This document shows, piece by piece, positions 40,101 to 49,199 of a stretch of DNA of 64,000 bases. The notes below the pieces were generated by a model. The model did no database searches, had not been told where the DNA came from, and saw only the letters and a list, made by a program, of their open reading frames with translations. This DNA comes from Microbacterium sufflavum (GTDB lineage: Bacteria > Actinomycetota > Actinomycetes > Actinomycetales > Microbacteriaceae), in contig NZ_JAHWXK010000001.1 of assembly GCF_023091155.1 (NCBI RefSeq), forward strand, positions 1,550,001 through 1,614,000, written 5' to 3'. The number at the start of each line of letters is the position of its first letter. Positions within the stretch are counted from its first letter, which is position 1. Position numbers and translations under genes: made by a program.

Positions 40101-43100
40101 TCCCGGTGCTCGCCAACGACTCCGACCCCGAGGGCGACAAGGTCTCGCTCGTGAAGGACGGGCTCGAGGTGCCGGAGGGCCTGGAGGGCCGCGTCTCGGG
40201 CGACCGCGTGATCGTGAAGGTGCCCGACCGCGAGATGGAGACGTCGCTGCAGTACACGGTGAGCGACGCCCGCGGCGCTACGGCCACCGCGACCCTGCAG
40301 ATCACGGTCGACGAGGACGTGCCGCTGCAGGCGCCCGTCGCCCGCGACGACCGGCTCCAGCCGTCTGACTTGAAGGACGGCGGGCTTTCGGCCGACCTCG
40401 AGATCCTCAAGAACGACGAGGACCCGGACGGCACCAAGGACCGGCTCGACGTGGAGGTGGGCGCGGGCGGCACGCTGCTGGAGAACGGCAAGGTGCGCGT
40501 CACCGTCACCGACGAGCTGCAGCTGATCCGCTACACCCTCACCGACCCGGACGGCCTCCAGGCGTCCGCGTTCATCTTCGTGCCGTCGCGCGACGGCTTG
40601 CGCCCGACCCTCACCTCCACCAAGCCGGTCGAGGTCGTCAGCGGCGAGACCAAGGACCTGCCCCTGTCGGAGTACGTCACGGTCGCGGGCGGCGGCGACG
40701 TGCGCATCACCGAGAAGGCGAAGATCAGCGCCAACAACGCGGACGGCTCGGATCTGCTCAAGGACGCGAGCACCCTGGTCTACACCTCGGCGCCCGGCTA
40801 CTTCGGCCCCGACGCGCTCACGTTCGAGGTGACCGACGGCGACGGACCGGACGACCCCGAGGGGCGCAAGGCCACGCTGAGCATCCCGATCAACGTGCTG
40901 CCGCCGGAGAACCAGCAGCCCACGTTCATCGGCGGTCAGGTCAACGTCGCCCCGGGTGAGGACGCGACGCCGCTCGACCTCGCCGCCCTCACCGACGACC
41001 CCGACCCGGAGGACGAGGGCAAGCACGAGTACTCCCTCGTCGGCGGAGACGGCAAGGGCATCTCGGCGCGCATCGACGGCGACCGGCTGCTGGTCGAGGC
41101 GTCGTCGAACGCCAAGAAGGGCACCAGCGCCTCGCTCACGATCCGCGTATCCGACGGCGAGACCGAGCCGATCGAGGGCACCGTGACCGCGACCGTCACG
41201 GCCTCCACACGGGCGATGCCCGCCGCCAACACCGACACGATCTCCGAGGCCGACGCCGGGAAGACCATCACGGTGCCGGCGCTCGCGAACGACTTCAACC
41301 CGTTCCCGGAGACCCCGCTGAAGATCGTCGGCGCGGTGACCGAGTCCGGTCGCGGCGAGGCCTCGTTCACCGAGGACGAGGTGCGCGTGACCCCGGCCGA
41401 GGGCTTCGTTGGCACGCTGGTGGTGCGCTACCGCGTGCAGGACGCGACGGAAGACGTGGACCGCGAGGTGAACGGACAGATCGTGGTCACGGTGCAGGAC
41501 GTGCCGGCGGCCCCGGGCACCCCGGTCGTGACGAGCGTGCAGGACCGCACCGTGGTGGTGTCGTACTCGGCCCCGTCGAACAACGGCGCCGAGATCACGA
41601 AGTACACCGTGAAGTCGGTCGGCGGCGGCGCGTACTCGAAGGAGTGCGCCTCCACCACCTGCACGCTGGACGGCCTGACCAACAACGTCGAGTACACGTT
41701 CCAGGTGACCGCGACCAACCGCGTCGGCGAGTCCGAGCCGTCGGGCGTCTCCGAGGTCGCGCGTCCCGACGCCCGGCCGGACACCCCGAACCCGCCGACC
41801 CTCGACTTCGGCGACAAGTCGCTCAAGGTCGCGTGGACGACGCCGACGACCCCCGGCTCTCCCGTCGAGCGGTACACGCTCGAGATCTCCCCCGCGCCGC
41901 CCTCCGGCATCACGCAGAAGGAGGCCACGGGCAACTCGCTCACGTGGGAGGGGCTGGAGAACGGCTCGAACTACCAGGTGCGCGTGCAGGCGCACAACCG
42001 CGCCCCCGACCCGTCGAGCTGGAGCGGCTGGTCGGCCTCCGAGATCCCCGCGGGACCCCCGCTCGCGGCCGGCGCTCCCTCCACGAAGGAGCTCGAGCCG
42101 GTGTCGGGCCAGGCGCAGATGCTCGTGAGCTGGAACCCGCCGGACAAGAACGGCGACGCGATCCGCGGGTACGAGCTCCAGGTGATCTCCGGCGGCCAGA
42201 CGGTCCGCACCCTCACGCCGGGCGCGCAGGCGAACAGCCAGGCCGTGACCGTGCCGACGTCGGAGTCCGCGTACACGTACCGCATCCGCGCCTACAACAA
42301 GGCCGGCTGGGGCGAGTGGAGTGCGCCGTCGGCCCCGCGCCGCGGTGTGATCGCGCCCGGAGCGCCGACCAGCCTGACGGTCACGGCCGAGCTCGACAGG
42401 GCGCTCGACATCTCCTACCGCCAGGGCTCGCGCAACGGCGCCAAGGAGAGCGAGGTCACGTACCAGTACCGGCTCAACGGCGGCAACTGGAACACCCTCT
42501 CCGGCACCCGCATCGGCGGTCTCACGAACGGCCAGAACTACCGCATCGAGGTGCGGGCGGTCGCCACCGTCGACGGCGTCACGTACGCCGGGGCCGTGTC
42601 GAACTCCGCGACAGGGAACCCGTACGGTGCACCGCATCAGCCCGGTGCGAGCGCGAGCGGTGGCGCGACCCAGGTGGAGCTGCGGTGGAACGCCAGCGGC
42701 TCCCCGAACGGCCGCGACATCAAGGTCGTGCAGATCAGCATCGACGGCGGCGGCTGGGAGAACGTCGGCATCTCCGGTTCGCGCACGGTCGGCAACGGCT
42801 ACAACCAGGGCCACAGCATCCGCGTGCGTGCGCAAGACGCCGCGGGGCAGTGGACGCCCGAGAACTCGGCATCGGCGAGCTCCGGCCCGCCGCCCGCGCC
42901 GCGCGCCTGGGTCAGCCGAGGCACCGCCGGATACTGGCCGGGGCAGTGCACCGACGGCACGTGCGCCAAGTTCGTCGTCAACACCCAGAACTTCCCGGCC
43001 GGCACCTACCAGGTGTGGTGCAACAGCAACGCGCCCACCGCGGGACCGCGGTTCGCCGGCGGCAGCAGCTGGTACATCCCCGCCAACGGCGCGGTCGAGC

Positions 43101-43186
43101 TCGGCTGCTTCCACGGTGCGGGCGGCCGCGGCTACGAGGTGTGGGTCACGATCGGCGGCACCGACTACGAACGACGCCCCTGGTAG
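37118..43186 (+). CDS. Giant single-pass surface protein with cadherin-like and Fn3 repeats
   Basis: Protein of 2022 residues. One membrane helix near the N-terminus (ASAAGVTVGVIALTTMAF, about 15-32) anchors a large outside part. Residues about 40-370 look like a beta-propeller (repeated DxxTVFGLS/VVDPExAP-like strands). From about 398 to 1460 run roughly ten repeats of about 100 residues carrying LDNDNDPDGD, LNNDTDPAGG, LANDSDPEGD or similar acidic calcium-type motifs (cadherin_5/tandem-95 kind). Four or so Fn3 domains follow (about 1464-1925), then a C-terminal domain with Cys pairs (QCTDGTCAKF, WCNSN, LGCFHG). It is first in the operon with MoxR, DUF58, transglutaminase-like and EssC genes. 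I infer a wall-spanning scaffold, adhesin or secretion-linked protein. Confidence 0.85.
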   Translation: MKALSWMRARPKTLASAAGVTVGVIALTTMAFTYEGFPTTKVDLNDGGVWITKTSSLLVGHFNHESTILDGGLRTTSEDYDILQDAANVLVVDESASTVTAVDPARVSLGDSALIPSTAKVALGANTAAILDQDSGDLWVVPVRGINAFEIEAAEPVVELGDDSDVTVAQDGTVFGLSGERGEVVTVPVDPEGAPLDPSAASVGELDLSERPSITAVGRTPVVLDAAAGVVTSPGGFRTEVPGAADAVLQHASAETDAVALATPSALVRVPFDGGEPEETSAGADGTAAAPVWLRGCTYGAWAGSATFIRECPGDGNDVNAPIDGAEDSSSLTFRVNRDVIILNDAVGGAAWLANESLQRVDNWNDLTPPEGETENQDDSTEETVETTLPERSEENTPPIAEDDSYGVRPGATTLLPVLDNDNDPDGDVLVAALAEAQPGIGTVQPINNGGALQIAVDEKASGTASFTYEVDDGRKGKDTAVVTLTVRDWSENAAPEPKRKTSLAVETGGTISYNILPDWIDPDGDDIYLKEVIPAPGDEVDFSRDGQMTYKATASLQGRKDVMVTVADATGESTSATIALDVRPQGSTNPKTNADHVVTRAGEQITVAPLTNDTSTSREQLRLSRVLDTAGATIQPDFPNKTFTFLAQNPGVYYVQYQVTTGPKNGEGLVRVDVMPESETDLPPVAVRDVALLPTGGDVLLGVLNNDTDPAGGILVVQSVSMDPSTGISVSVLNHETLRITDQGALDEPVRIGYRISNGSKSADGEVVVIPIPAPDEILPPIANPDTATVRAGDVVTIPVLDNDSHPSDDVMHVEPELVETVDPEDGEAFVSQDEVRFKAGTEPKTVYLTYEVADSRQQKAAGYVTIQILPVDVEKNAAPRPQDLTARALAGSEVNIAVPLDGIDADGDSVELLGIDSSPRKGRITTVGPNYFTYEAGSESSGVDTFTYRVRDRLGKEGVATIRVGVAPAEQINQPPYAVKDAVVVRPGREIAVPVLANDSDPEGDKVSLVKDGLEVPEGLEGRVSGDRVIVKVPDREMETSLQYTVSDARGATATATLQITVDEDVPLQAPVARDDRLQPSDLKDGGLSADLEILKNDEDPDGTKDRLDVEVGAGGTLLENGKVRVTVTDELQLIRYTLTDPDGLQASAFIFVPSRDGLRPTLTSTKPVEVVSGETKDLPLSEYVTVAGGGDVRITEKAKISANNADGSDLLKDASTLVYTSAPGYFGPDALTFEVTDGDGPDDPEGRKATLSIPINVLPPENQQPTFIGGQVNVAPGEDATPLDLAALTDDPDPEDEGKHEYSLVGGDGKGISARIDGDRLLVEASSNAKKGTSASLTIRVSDGETEPIEGTVTATVTASTRAMPAANTDTISEADAGKTITVPALANDFNPFPETPLKIVGAVTESGRGEASFTEDEVRVTPAEGFVGTLVVRYRVQDATEDVDREVNGQIVVTVQDVPAAPGTPVVTSVQDRTVVVSYSAPSNNGAEITKYTVKSVGGGAYSKECASTTCTLDGLTNNVEYTFQVTATNRVGESEPSGVSEVARPDARPDTPNPPTLDFGDKSLKVAWTTPTTPGSPVERYTLEISPAPPSGITQKEATGNSLTWEGLENGSNYQVRVQAHNRAPDPSSWSGWSASEIPAGPPLAAGAPSTKELEPVSGQAQMLVSWNPPDKNGDAIRGYELQVISGGQTVRTLTPGAQANSQAVTVPTSESAYTYRIRAYNKAGWGEWSAPSAPRRGVIAPGAPTSLTVTAELDRALDISYRQGSRNGAKESEVTYQYRLNGGNWNTLSGTRIGGLTNGQNYRIEVRAVATVDGVTYAGAVSNSATGNPYGAPHQPGASASGGATQVELRWNASGSPNGRDIKVVQISIDGGGWENVGISGSRTVGNGYNQGHSIRVRAQDAAGQWTPENSASASSGPPPAPRAWVSRGTAGYWPGQCTDGTCAKFVVNTQNFPAGTYQVWCNSNAPTAGPRFAGGSSWYIPANGAVELGCFHGAGGRGYEVWVTIGGTDYERRPW

Positions 43187-43223
43187 CGGGCACCCCTTCC
43201 CCCGAGAGAGCACAGGACAACCC

Positions 43224-44195
43224 ATGACAATGACCCCCGAGCAGGCCGCCTGGTTCCACGGCACCTTCACGCGCCTGGTGGAGAACGTCGACAAGGCGGT
43301 GCAGGGCAAGCGCGAGATCGTCGGGCTCGTGCTCGCCTCGATGCTGGCCGAGGGCCACGTGCTGCTGGAGGACGCCCCCGGCACCGGCAAGACGAGCCTC
43401 GCGAAGGCGCTCGCCGCGACCGTGCAGGGCACCAGTGCGCGCATCCAGTTCACGCCCGACCTGCTGCCCTCCGACGTGACCGGTGTGACGATCTACGACC
43501 AGCAGTCGCACCGCTTCGAGTTCCACAACGGCCCGATCTTCGCGTCGATCGTGCTCGCCGACGAGATCAACCGCGCCTCGCCGAAGACGCAGTCCGCGCT
43601 GCTGGAGGTCATGGAGGAGTCGCGGGTCACGGTCGACGGCGTGACGCACGAGACGGGCCGCCCGTTCCTCGTGATCGCCACGCAGAACCCGGTCGAGCAG
43701 GCGGGAACGTACAAGCTGCCGGAGGCGCAGCTCGACCGCTTCCTGATCAAGACCTCGATCGGATACCCCGACCTCGCGGTGACCGAGAGCATCCTCGCCG
43801 GGGCGTCGGACCGCAACCCGTCGGCCGGGCTGTCGGCCATCATCACCACGAGCGCCGTGGCCGACATGGCCGACCTGGCCGCGACCGTGCACGTCGAGCC
43901 CGCGGTGCTGCGGTATGTGGCCGAGCTCGCCGAGGCCACCCGCGCCGACGGTGCGATCCGGCTCGGCGTCTCGGTGCGCGGTGCGATCGCCATGGTCCGC
44001 ATCGCCAAGGTGTGGGCGGCGGCGCAGGGCCGGCACTACGTGCTGCCCGACGACATCAAGGCGCTCGCCCGCCCCGTGTGGCAGCACCGTCTGCTGCTCG
44101 ACGCCGAGGCCGAGTTCGCCGGCACCAGCAGCGACACCGTGATCGCCCGCGTGCTCGACGGCGTCGCAGCCCCCCAGGCCCGAGCGGCGGCCTGA
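43224..44195 (+). CDS. MoxR-family AAA+ ATPase
   Basis: Protein of 323 residues. Walker A LEDAPGTGKTSLAKAL, Walker B VLADEINRASPKTQSALLE, sensor 1 IATQNPVEQAGTYKLPEAQ, and arginine-finger region LDRFLIKTSIGYP. MoxR ATPases act as chaperones that activate or assemble partner complexes, commonly with a DUF58 protein encoded next door, as here (TGATG junction). In this operon the client could be the membrane protein set or the surface protein. GAGAGCACAGGAC precedes the ATG at 43224; an in-frame ATG two codons later is an alternative. Confidence 0.93.
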   Translation: MTMTPEQAAWFHGTFTRLVENVDKAVQGKREIVGLVLASMLAEGHVLLEDAPGTGKTSLAKALAATVQGTSARIQFTPDLLPSDVTGVTIYDQQSHRFEFHNGPIFASIVLADEINRASPKTQSALLEVMEESRVTVDGVTHETGRPFLVIATQNPVEQAGTYKLPEAQLDRFLIKTSIGYPDLAVTESILAGASDRNPSAGLSAIITTSAVADMADLAATVHVEPAVLRYVAELAEATRADGAIRLGVSVRGAIAMVRIAKVWAAAQGRHYVLPDDIKALARPVWQHRLLLDAEAEFAGTSSDTVIARVLDGVAAPQARAAA

Positions 44196-45457
44196 TGACG
44201 GCGGAGGCTCTGCAGGCGCCGCCCGCGCCGACCGACCGCGACGCCGGCTGGCGGGACATCGCGGCGGTCCTCGGCGCGCGCGCCCTGTCGCGCCTCCGCC
44301 TCATGGCCGCGGCCGTGCGCCCTCTCGCGTGGGTGCTGATGGGCCTCGCCGTCGGGTTCTGGATCCTCGGGCAGGTCGCGGGGTGGGCGGAGTTCACGAT
44401 CGCCGCGGTCGTGATCGCGATGGCCGTCGCCGTGTGCGCGCTGTTCCTGATCGGTCGCACGGCCTACGACGTCTCGCTCGACCTCGCCCGCACCCGCGTC
44501 GTGGTGGGGGAGCGGGCCGTGGGCGCCCTCACGCTCGCGAACCGGGGCTCGCGGGCCATCCTCCCGTCGCGCGTGGTGCTGCCCGTCGGCTCCGGCCGCG
44601 GCGAGTTCGGCATCCAGCGCCTCGCGCCGGGCGAGGAGGCGGAGGAGCTGTTCGCGATCCCCACGCACAAGCGCGGCGTGGTGAAGGTCGGCCCGGTGAG
44701 CGTGGTGCGCGGCGACCCGCTCGGCCTGTTCGAGCGTGCGCACCGCCGCGACGAGCCGGTCGACCTGTTCGTGCACCCCCGCACGGTGCTGTTCGACGGG
44801 CAGTCGCTCGGCTACCTGCGCGACCTGGAGGGCCTGCCCGCCGCCGACCTGTCGCGCGACGACGTGTCGTTCCACGCGCTGCTGGAGTATCAGCCGGGCG
44901 ACGACCTGCGCCACGTGCACTGGCGCTCCACGGCCCGTACCGGCACCATGATGGTGCGCCAGTACGAGGAGACGCGCCGCTCGCACTTCGTGATCGGGCT
45001 GTCGCGCTCGACGGCGGAGTACGCGACCGACGACGACTTCGAGCTGGCGATCTCGGCGGCGGGATCGATCGGCCTGCGGGCGCTGCGCGACTCGCAGCGC
45101 GTCGACATGCGCGTGCAGGGGCGCGAGCTCCCCTCCGGCACCGGCAAGCAGCTGCTCGACTCGCTCTCGGCCGTCGAGGGCAGCAAGCCCAAGGAGGGCG
45201 GCATCGCCGAGCTCGCGGGGGTGGTCGCCGCGACCATGCCGCTCGCGAGCGTGGTGGTGCTCGTGTGCGGGTCGCGCGTGCGCGCGGACGACCTGCGGCT
45301 CGCCTGCTCGCGCCTGCCGTTCGGCGCCCGCGTGCTCGCCGTCGTCGCCGACACCTCGGTGGACACCCCGGCGCTGCGCCGCATCGGCGACGCCGACGTG
45401 GTGACGGTCGGCGCGCTGGCACAGATCCCCCTCGCCCTGCAGAAGGTGCTCGCATGA
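44195..45457 (+). CDS. DUF58 domain protein
   Basis: Protein of 420 residues. Two membrane helices (about 43-88) are followed by a beta-rich region and the DUF58 core YQPGDDLRHVHWRSTARTG, then MVRQYEETRRSHFVIGLSRS. The later part resembles a vWA-like fold. DUF58 proteins are standard partners of MoxR and transglutaminase-like membrane proteins. The start codon overlaps the MoxR stop by one base (TGATG). Confidence 0.9.
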   Translation: MTAEALQAPPAPTDRDAGWRDIAAVLGARALSRLRLMAAAVRPLAWVLMGLAVGFWILGQVAGWAEFTIAAVVIAMAVAVCALFLIGRTAYDVSLDLARTRVVVGERAVGALTLANRGSRAILPSRVVLPVGSGRGEFGIQRLAPGEEAEELFAIPTHKRGVVKVGPVSVVRGDPLGLFERAHRRDEPVDLFVHPRTVLFDGQSLGYLRDLEGLPAADLSRDDVSFHALLEYQPGDDLRHVHWRSTARTGTMMVRQYEETRRSHFVIGLSRSTAEYATDDDFELAISAAGSIGLRALRDSQRVDMRVQGRELPSGTGKQLLDSLSAVEGSKPKEGGIAELAGVVAATMPLASVVVLVCGSRVRADDLRLACSRLPFGARVLAVVADTSVDTPALRRIGDADVVTVGALAQIPLALQKVLA

Positions 45458-47865
45458 CCGCGCCCGCCACCGCCGCCCCCGCCCCGGTCGCGCTGCCGCT
45501 GCGCCGCTGGATCCTCGACCTCGGGGCGACCGCGCTGCTGGTGCTCACGGCGCTCGTCGGCTTCTGGCCCACGTTCGCCGGGCCCTCGTTCCTGCCCGCC
45601 GTGGTCGGCGGGGTCGTGCTGGGCCTCGCGATCGCGGCCGTGTCGGCGTGGCGCCGCTGGGGCATCCTGATCGTCGCGGGCCTCACGGTCGCGGCGTACT
45701 TCGTGTTCGGCGGGGCCCTCGCGCTTCCGCACACGGCACTGCTCGGGGTGGTGCCGTCGCTGGAGACGCTGCAGAAGCTCGCGCTCGGCACCGTCACATC
45801 GTGGAAGCAGCTGCTCACGACGGTCGCCCCGGTCGCGGCCGCCGACGGCCACCTGGTGGCACCGTTCCTGCTGGCGCTGGTGACCACGACCCTCACGGCC
45901 TCGCTCGCGCTGCGGCTGCGGTCGGTCGCGTGGGCGCTGATCCCGGCCGGCGTGCTGCTGATGCTGGTGATCGCGCTCGGCACGCCCGAACCCGCGTTCC
46001 CGCTCGTGCAGGGCCTGGTGTTCGCGCTGGTCAGCATGGCCTGGCTGGCGCTGCGGCAGCTGTGGGCGCCGCAGAACATGGCCGTGTCGGTGAGCGAGGT
46101 CGACCCCGCCCGTGCCGCGCACATGCGGATGCGGCGGCTGCTGGCCGGTGTCGCCGTGCTCGCGGTGGCCGGCGGGGCGGGCGTGGCCACGAGCGCCCTC
46201 GCCGCGCCCGCGCAGCCGCGGCACGTGTTCCGCGACGTGATCATCCCGCCGTTCGACATCCGCGACTACCCCAGCCCGCTGCAGGCGTTCCGCAAGAACG
46301 TGCGCGACGAGGCCGACGAGACGCTGTTCACGGTGCAGGGGCTGCCCAAGGGCGCCCGCATCCGCACGGCCGTGATGGACCAGTTCGACGGCATGGTCTA
46401 CAACGTCACCGACGGCGGACCCACGTCGTCGAGCGCCTTCGCCCCGCTGCGCTCGGCCATGGCGCCCGAGGCGGAGGGCGTCCCGGTGACGCTCAAGATC
46501 GCGATCGACGGCTACCGCGGGGTGTGGATGCCCACGGCCGGGCAGCTCGACGAGATCCGGTTCGACGGCGACCGCGCGGACGACCTGCGCCGCGGCACCT
46601 ACGTCAACACCTCGACCGGGACCGCGGTCGCCACCCCGACGCTGGAGAAGGGCGACGAGTACGCCGTCGACGCCGTGATCCCGACGCAGCCCGACGACGA
46701 GCAGCTCGCCGAGGTGCCGTTCGGCCGCGTGACCATGCCGAAGCCCAGCAACGTGCCCGAGGAGCTCACCGCGCTCGCGGCCGAGACCGTGTCGGGGGCG
46801 GAGAGCCCGATCGAGCAGGTGCGGGCGCTGGAGAACTTCCTCTCCGAGGGCGGCTTCTTCAGCCACGGCCTGGAGGGCGAGGTGCTGTCGCGCGCCGGTC
46901 ACACGGCCGAGCGCATCTCGACCCTCATCGGCGGCGAGCAGATGATCGGCGACGACGAGCAGTACGCGGTGGCGATGGCGCTGCTGGCCGGACAGCTCGA
47001 CATCCCGGCGCGCGTCGTGATGGGGTACTACCCCGACGAGGAGCAGGCGGGCGAGGCGGTGTTCGAGGCGACCGGCGACACCGTGCACGCCTGGGTCGAG
47101 GTGAACTTCGACGGGATCGGGTGGGTGACGTTCAACCCCACGCCGCCCGAGGACCAGGTGCCGAACGACCAGAACACCAAGCCGCGCGTCGACCCCAAGC
47201 CGCAGGTGCTGCAGCCGCCGCCCCCGCCGCAGGAACCGGTCGACCTGCCGCCGACCCTGCCGGACGACCGCGAGTCGGAGGACGAGAGCCTCAACCTCGC
47301 GGGCATCATCGGCGCGATCCTGCTGATCGGCGGGATCTCGCTGGCCGTGATCGCGCTGCTCATGTCGCCGTTCATCGTGATCGGGGCGTGGAAGGCCGCG
47401 AGGCGCCGGGCGCGGCGATCGGCCGCGCGCACCGCCGACCGCATCAGCGGCGGGTGGGATGAGCTCACCGACCGCGCGGTCGACTACGGTGCGCGGCTCG
47501 CCCCGGGCGGCACCCGCGGCGAGGAGGCGGCCGTGGTCGCGTCGACGCTGACGGTGCCGCAGGTCACGACCCTCGCCGAGCGCGCCGACGCCGAGGTGTT
47601 CGGGCCGACGGAGCCGACGGCGCAGGACGTGGACGCCTTCTGGAGCGAGGTCGACGAGATCGTCGGCGGCCTCGGCGAGCAGGCCGGGTTCTGGAAGCGC
47701 GTCAAGGCGCGGCTGAGCCTGCGCTCGCTGCTCGGCGGCACCGCGGTGTCGCAGGGCTTGCAGAGTCTGAAGGAGGCGGCGGCCGCGCGCGTGCGCCGCG
47801 AACCTGGCACCATCAAGAGCAACGACGAGACGCCCCCGCCGTCGACCGAGAGTGAGACCCCATGA
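45454..47865 (+). CDS. Membrane transglutaminase-like protein, catalytic residues replaced
   Basis: Protein of 803 residues. About seven membrane helices fill residues 15-255, then an extracytoplasmic region with a transglutaminase-like core, a Pro-rich linker, a further helix (IIGAILLIGGISLAVIALL) and a cytoplasmic tail. The core keeps the family frame (GDDEQYAVAMALLAG, IPARVVMGYYP, TVHAWVEVNF, GWVTFNPTP). The catalytic Cys position (GDCEQF in active relatives) is D501 and the usual Asp is N561, while H545 remains. So it is probably a non-catalytic scaffold or peptide-binding module. It resembles TgpA-type proteins encoded with MoxR/DUF58. Starts with an ATGA overlap. Confidence 0.85.
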   Translation: MTAPATAAPAPVALPLRRWILDLGATALLVLTALVGFWPTFAGPSFLPAVVGGVVLGLAIAAVSAWRRWGILIVAGLTVAAYFVFGGALALPHTALLGVVPSLETLQKLALGTVTSWKQLLTTVAPVAAADGHLVAPFLLALVTTTLTASLALRLRSVAWALIPAGVLLMLVIALGTPEPAFPLVQGLVFALVSMAWLALRQLWAPQNMAVSVSEVDPARAAHMRMRRLLAGVAVLAVAGGAGVATSALAAPAQPRHVFRDVIIPPFDIRDYPSPLQAFRKNVRDEADETLFTVQGLPKGARIRTAVMDQFDGMVYNVTDGGPTSSSAFAPLRSAMAPEAEGVPVTLKIAIDGYRGVWMPTAGQLDEIRFDGDRADDLRRGTYVNTSTGTAVATPTLEKGDEYAVDAVIPTQPDDEQLAEVPFGRVTMPKPSNVPEELTALAAETVSGAESPIEQVRALENFLSEGGFFSHGLEGEVLSRAGHTAERISTLIGGEQMIGDDEQYAVAMALLAGQLDIPARVVMGYYPDEEQAGEAVFEATGDTVHAWVEVNFDGIGWVTFNPTPPEDQVPNDQNTKPRVDPKPQVLQPPPPPQEPVDLPPTLPDDRESEDESLNLAGIIGAILLIGGISLAVIALLMSPFIVIGAWKAARRRARRSAARTADRISGGWDELTDRAVDYGARLAPGGTRGEEAAVVASTLTVPQVTTLAERADAEVFGPTEPTAQDVDAFWSEVDEIVGGLGEQAGFWKRVKARLSLRSLLGGTAVSQGLQSLKEAAAARVRREPGTIKSNDETPPPSTESETP

Positions 47866-49199
47866 CGCCGCCCGCGCTCACGCAGATCGCGCCGATCTCC
47901 CGCCGGGTGATCGCCTACGTCATCGACGCCGCGATCGCGGCGGGCCTCGGCATCCTGCTCGGCGGCGGTCTGCTGGTGGCCACCTCGCTGTCGGGCGGCC
48001 TGGAGGCCTCGCTCCTGACGCTGCTGATCGGCGGGCCGATCGTGAGCCTCGTGCTGCTGGCGTGGTTCGTCGTCTACACCGTGATGCAGGCCGGAAAGGG
48101 CTCGATCGGCATGCGCGCGCAGGGTCTGCGCCTGGCCACCGCGGCGGACGGTGCCCCGCTGGGCTTCGGGCGTGCCCTGCTGCGCAACATCGTCTTCGGT
48201 CTGGCCGGTGCGATCGTGGTGGGCTACTTCAGCCCGCTGTTCGACGGCTCCGGACGCTTCCAGGGCTGGCATGACAAAGCGGTCGGGTCGCTGATGCTCG
48301 ACGCGCGGGTCGCGGCACCCGAGCCGGAGCCGGAGCCGGAGCCCGTGGTCGAGGCCCCGCCGTTGCTGCCCGCCCCGTCGTTCGAGCGGCTGCCCCCGGC
48401 ACCCATGCCCGGGTTCGCGCCCGCCGGTGCGCCCGCAGCACCCGAGCCCGCGGTGTCGGCGGTTTCGGCCGTGGAGCCGGTGACGCCCGCGGCACCCGCG
48501 CCCGCTCTTCCCGCGCAGGACTCCGGGATGATCGCGTACGTCCCCGGCATCACGCAGGACTCCCGCCCCGCGCGGCCTGCGGCACCGGCGGCTCCGGCGG
48601 CGGCGGCTCCGGCGGACTCGGCTCCGGTGGCGCCTACGGCTCCCGCGGCGGCTCCGGCTCCCGCGGACTCGGCTGCGCCCGCGGCGGCGACTCCGGCGGC
48701 GGCTCCCGCCCCGACGGCCCCTCCGGCTCCGGTCACGCCGGCAACCGGCACCCCGACCCCACCCGCCCCCGCATCCGCGCCCGCCGCATCCGCGCCCGCC
48801 GCGCCCGCCGCGCCTGCCCCTGCCGTCGTCGCGCCCGCGACCGACGACCTGGAGGAGACGCGCATCAGCATCCCCGGGCACCGGCTGGTCTTCACGTGGG
48901 ACGACGGCACCCGCGTCCCGGTCTCGCGGCGCACGGTGTTCGGCCGCAACCCCGCGGTCGAGGAGGGCGCGGTGATCGTGCCCGTGCGCGACGAGACGCT
49001 GTCGCTGTCGAAGACGCACTTCGAGGCCGCGTCCGAGGCCTCGGGTGGCTGGGTGCTCGACCGGCACTCCACGAACGGCCTCACGATCGTGCGCGACGGT
49101 CAGCGCATCGCGTGCCCGGCCGGCCAGCGCGTGCCGATCCGGCTCGGCGACGTGATCGAGATCGGCGACCGCGTGGTGATGGTCGGAGGTTACGCATGA
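47862..49199 (+). CDS. RDD-family membrane protein with C-terminal FHA domain
   Basis: Protein of 445 residues. The RDD domain (about 10-145) has helices VIAYVIDAAIAAGLGILLGG and LLIGGPIVSLVLLAWFVVYTV. Residues about 150-325 are an Ala/Pro linker. The FHA domain (about 335-445) has RRTVFGRNPA, LSLSKTHFEA and RHSTNGLTI, the residues that bind phosphothreonine. It probably tethers phosphorylated partners to the membrane. The operon encodes the matching kinase and phosphatase. Its Ala/Pro linker is strongly G+C-rich. Confidence 0.88.
   Translation: MTPPALTQIAPISRRVIAYVIDAAIAAGLGILLGGGLLVATSLSGGLEASLLTLLIGGPIVSLVLLAWFVVYTVMQAGKGSIGMRAQGLRLATAADGAPLGFGRALLRNIVFGLAGAIVVGYFSPLFDGSGRFQGWHDKAVGSLMLDARVAAPEPEPEPEPVVEAPPLLPAPSFERLPPAPMPGFAPAGAPAAPEPAVSAVSAVEPVTPAAPAPALPAQDSGMIAYVPGITQDSRPARPAAPAAPAAAAPADSAPVAPTAPAAAPAPADSAAPAAATPAAAPAPTAPPAPVTPATGTPTPPAPASAPAASAPAAPAAPAPAVVAPATDDLEETRISIPGHRLVFTWDDGTRVPVSRRTVFGRNPAVEEGAVIVPVRDETLSLSKTHFEAASEASGGWVLDRHSTNGLTIVRDGQRIACPAGQRVPIRLGDVIEIGDRVVMVGGYA

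Noticed and set aside
37085..43453. A very long antisense open frame over the giant surface-protein gene
   Set aside because: Mirror of a high-GC coding strand; Arg/Val/Gly-rich translation with no domain, start context or ribosome site, whereas the + strand frame encodes clear repeats.
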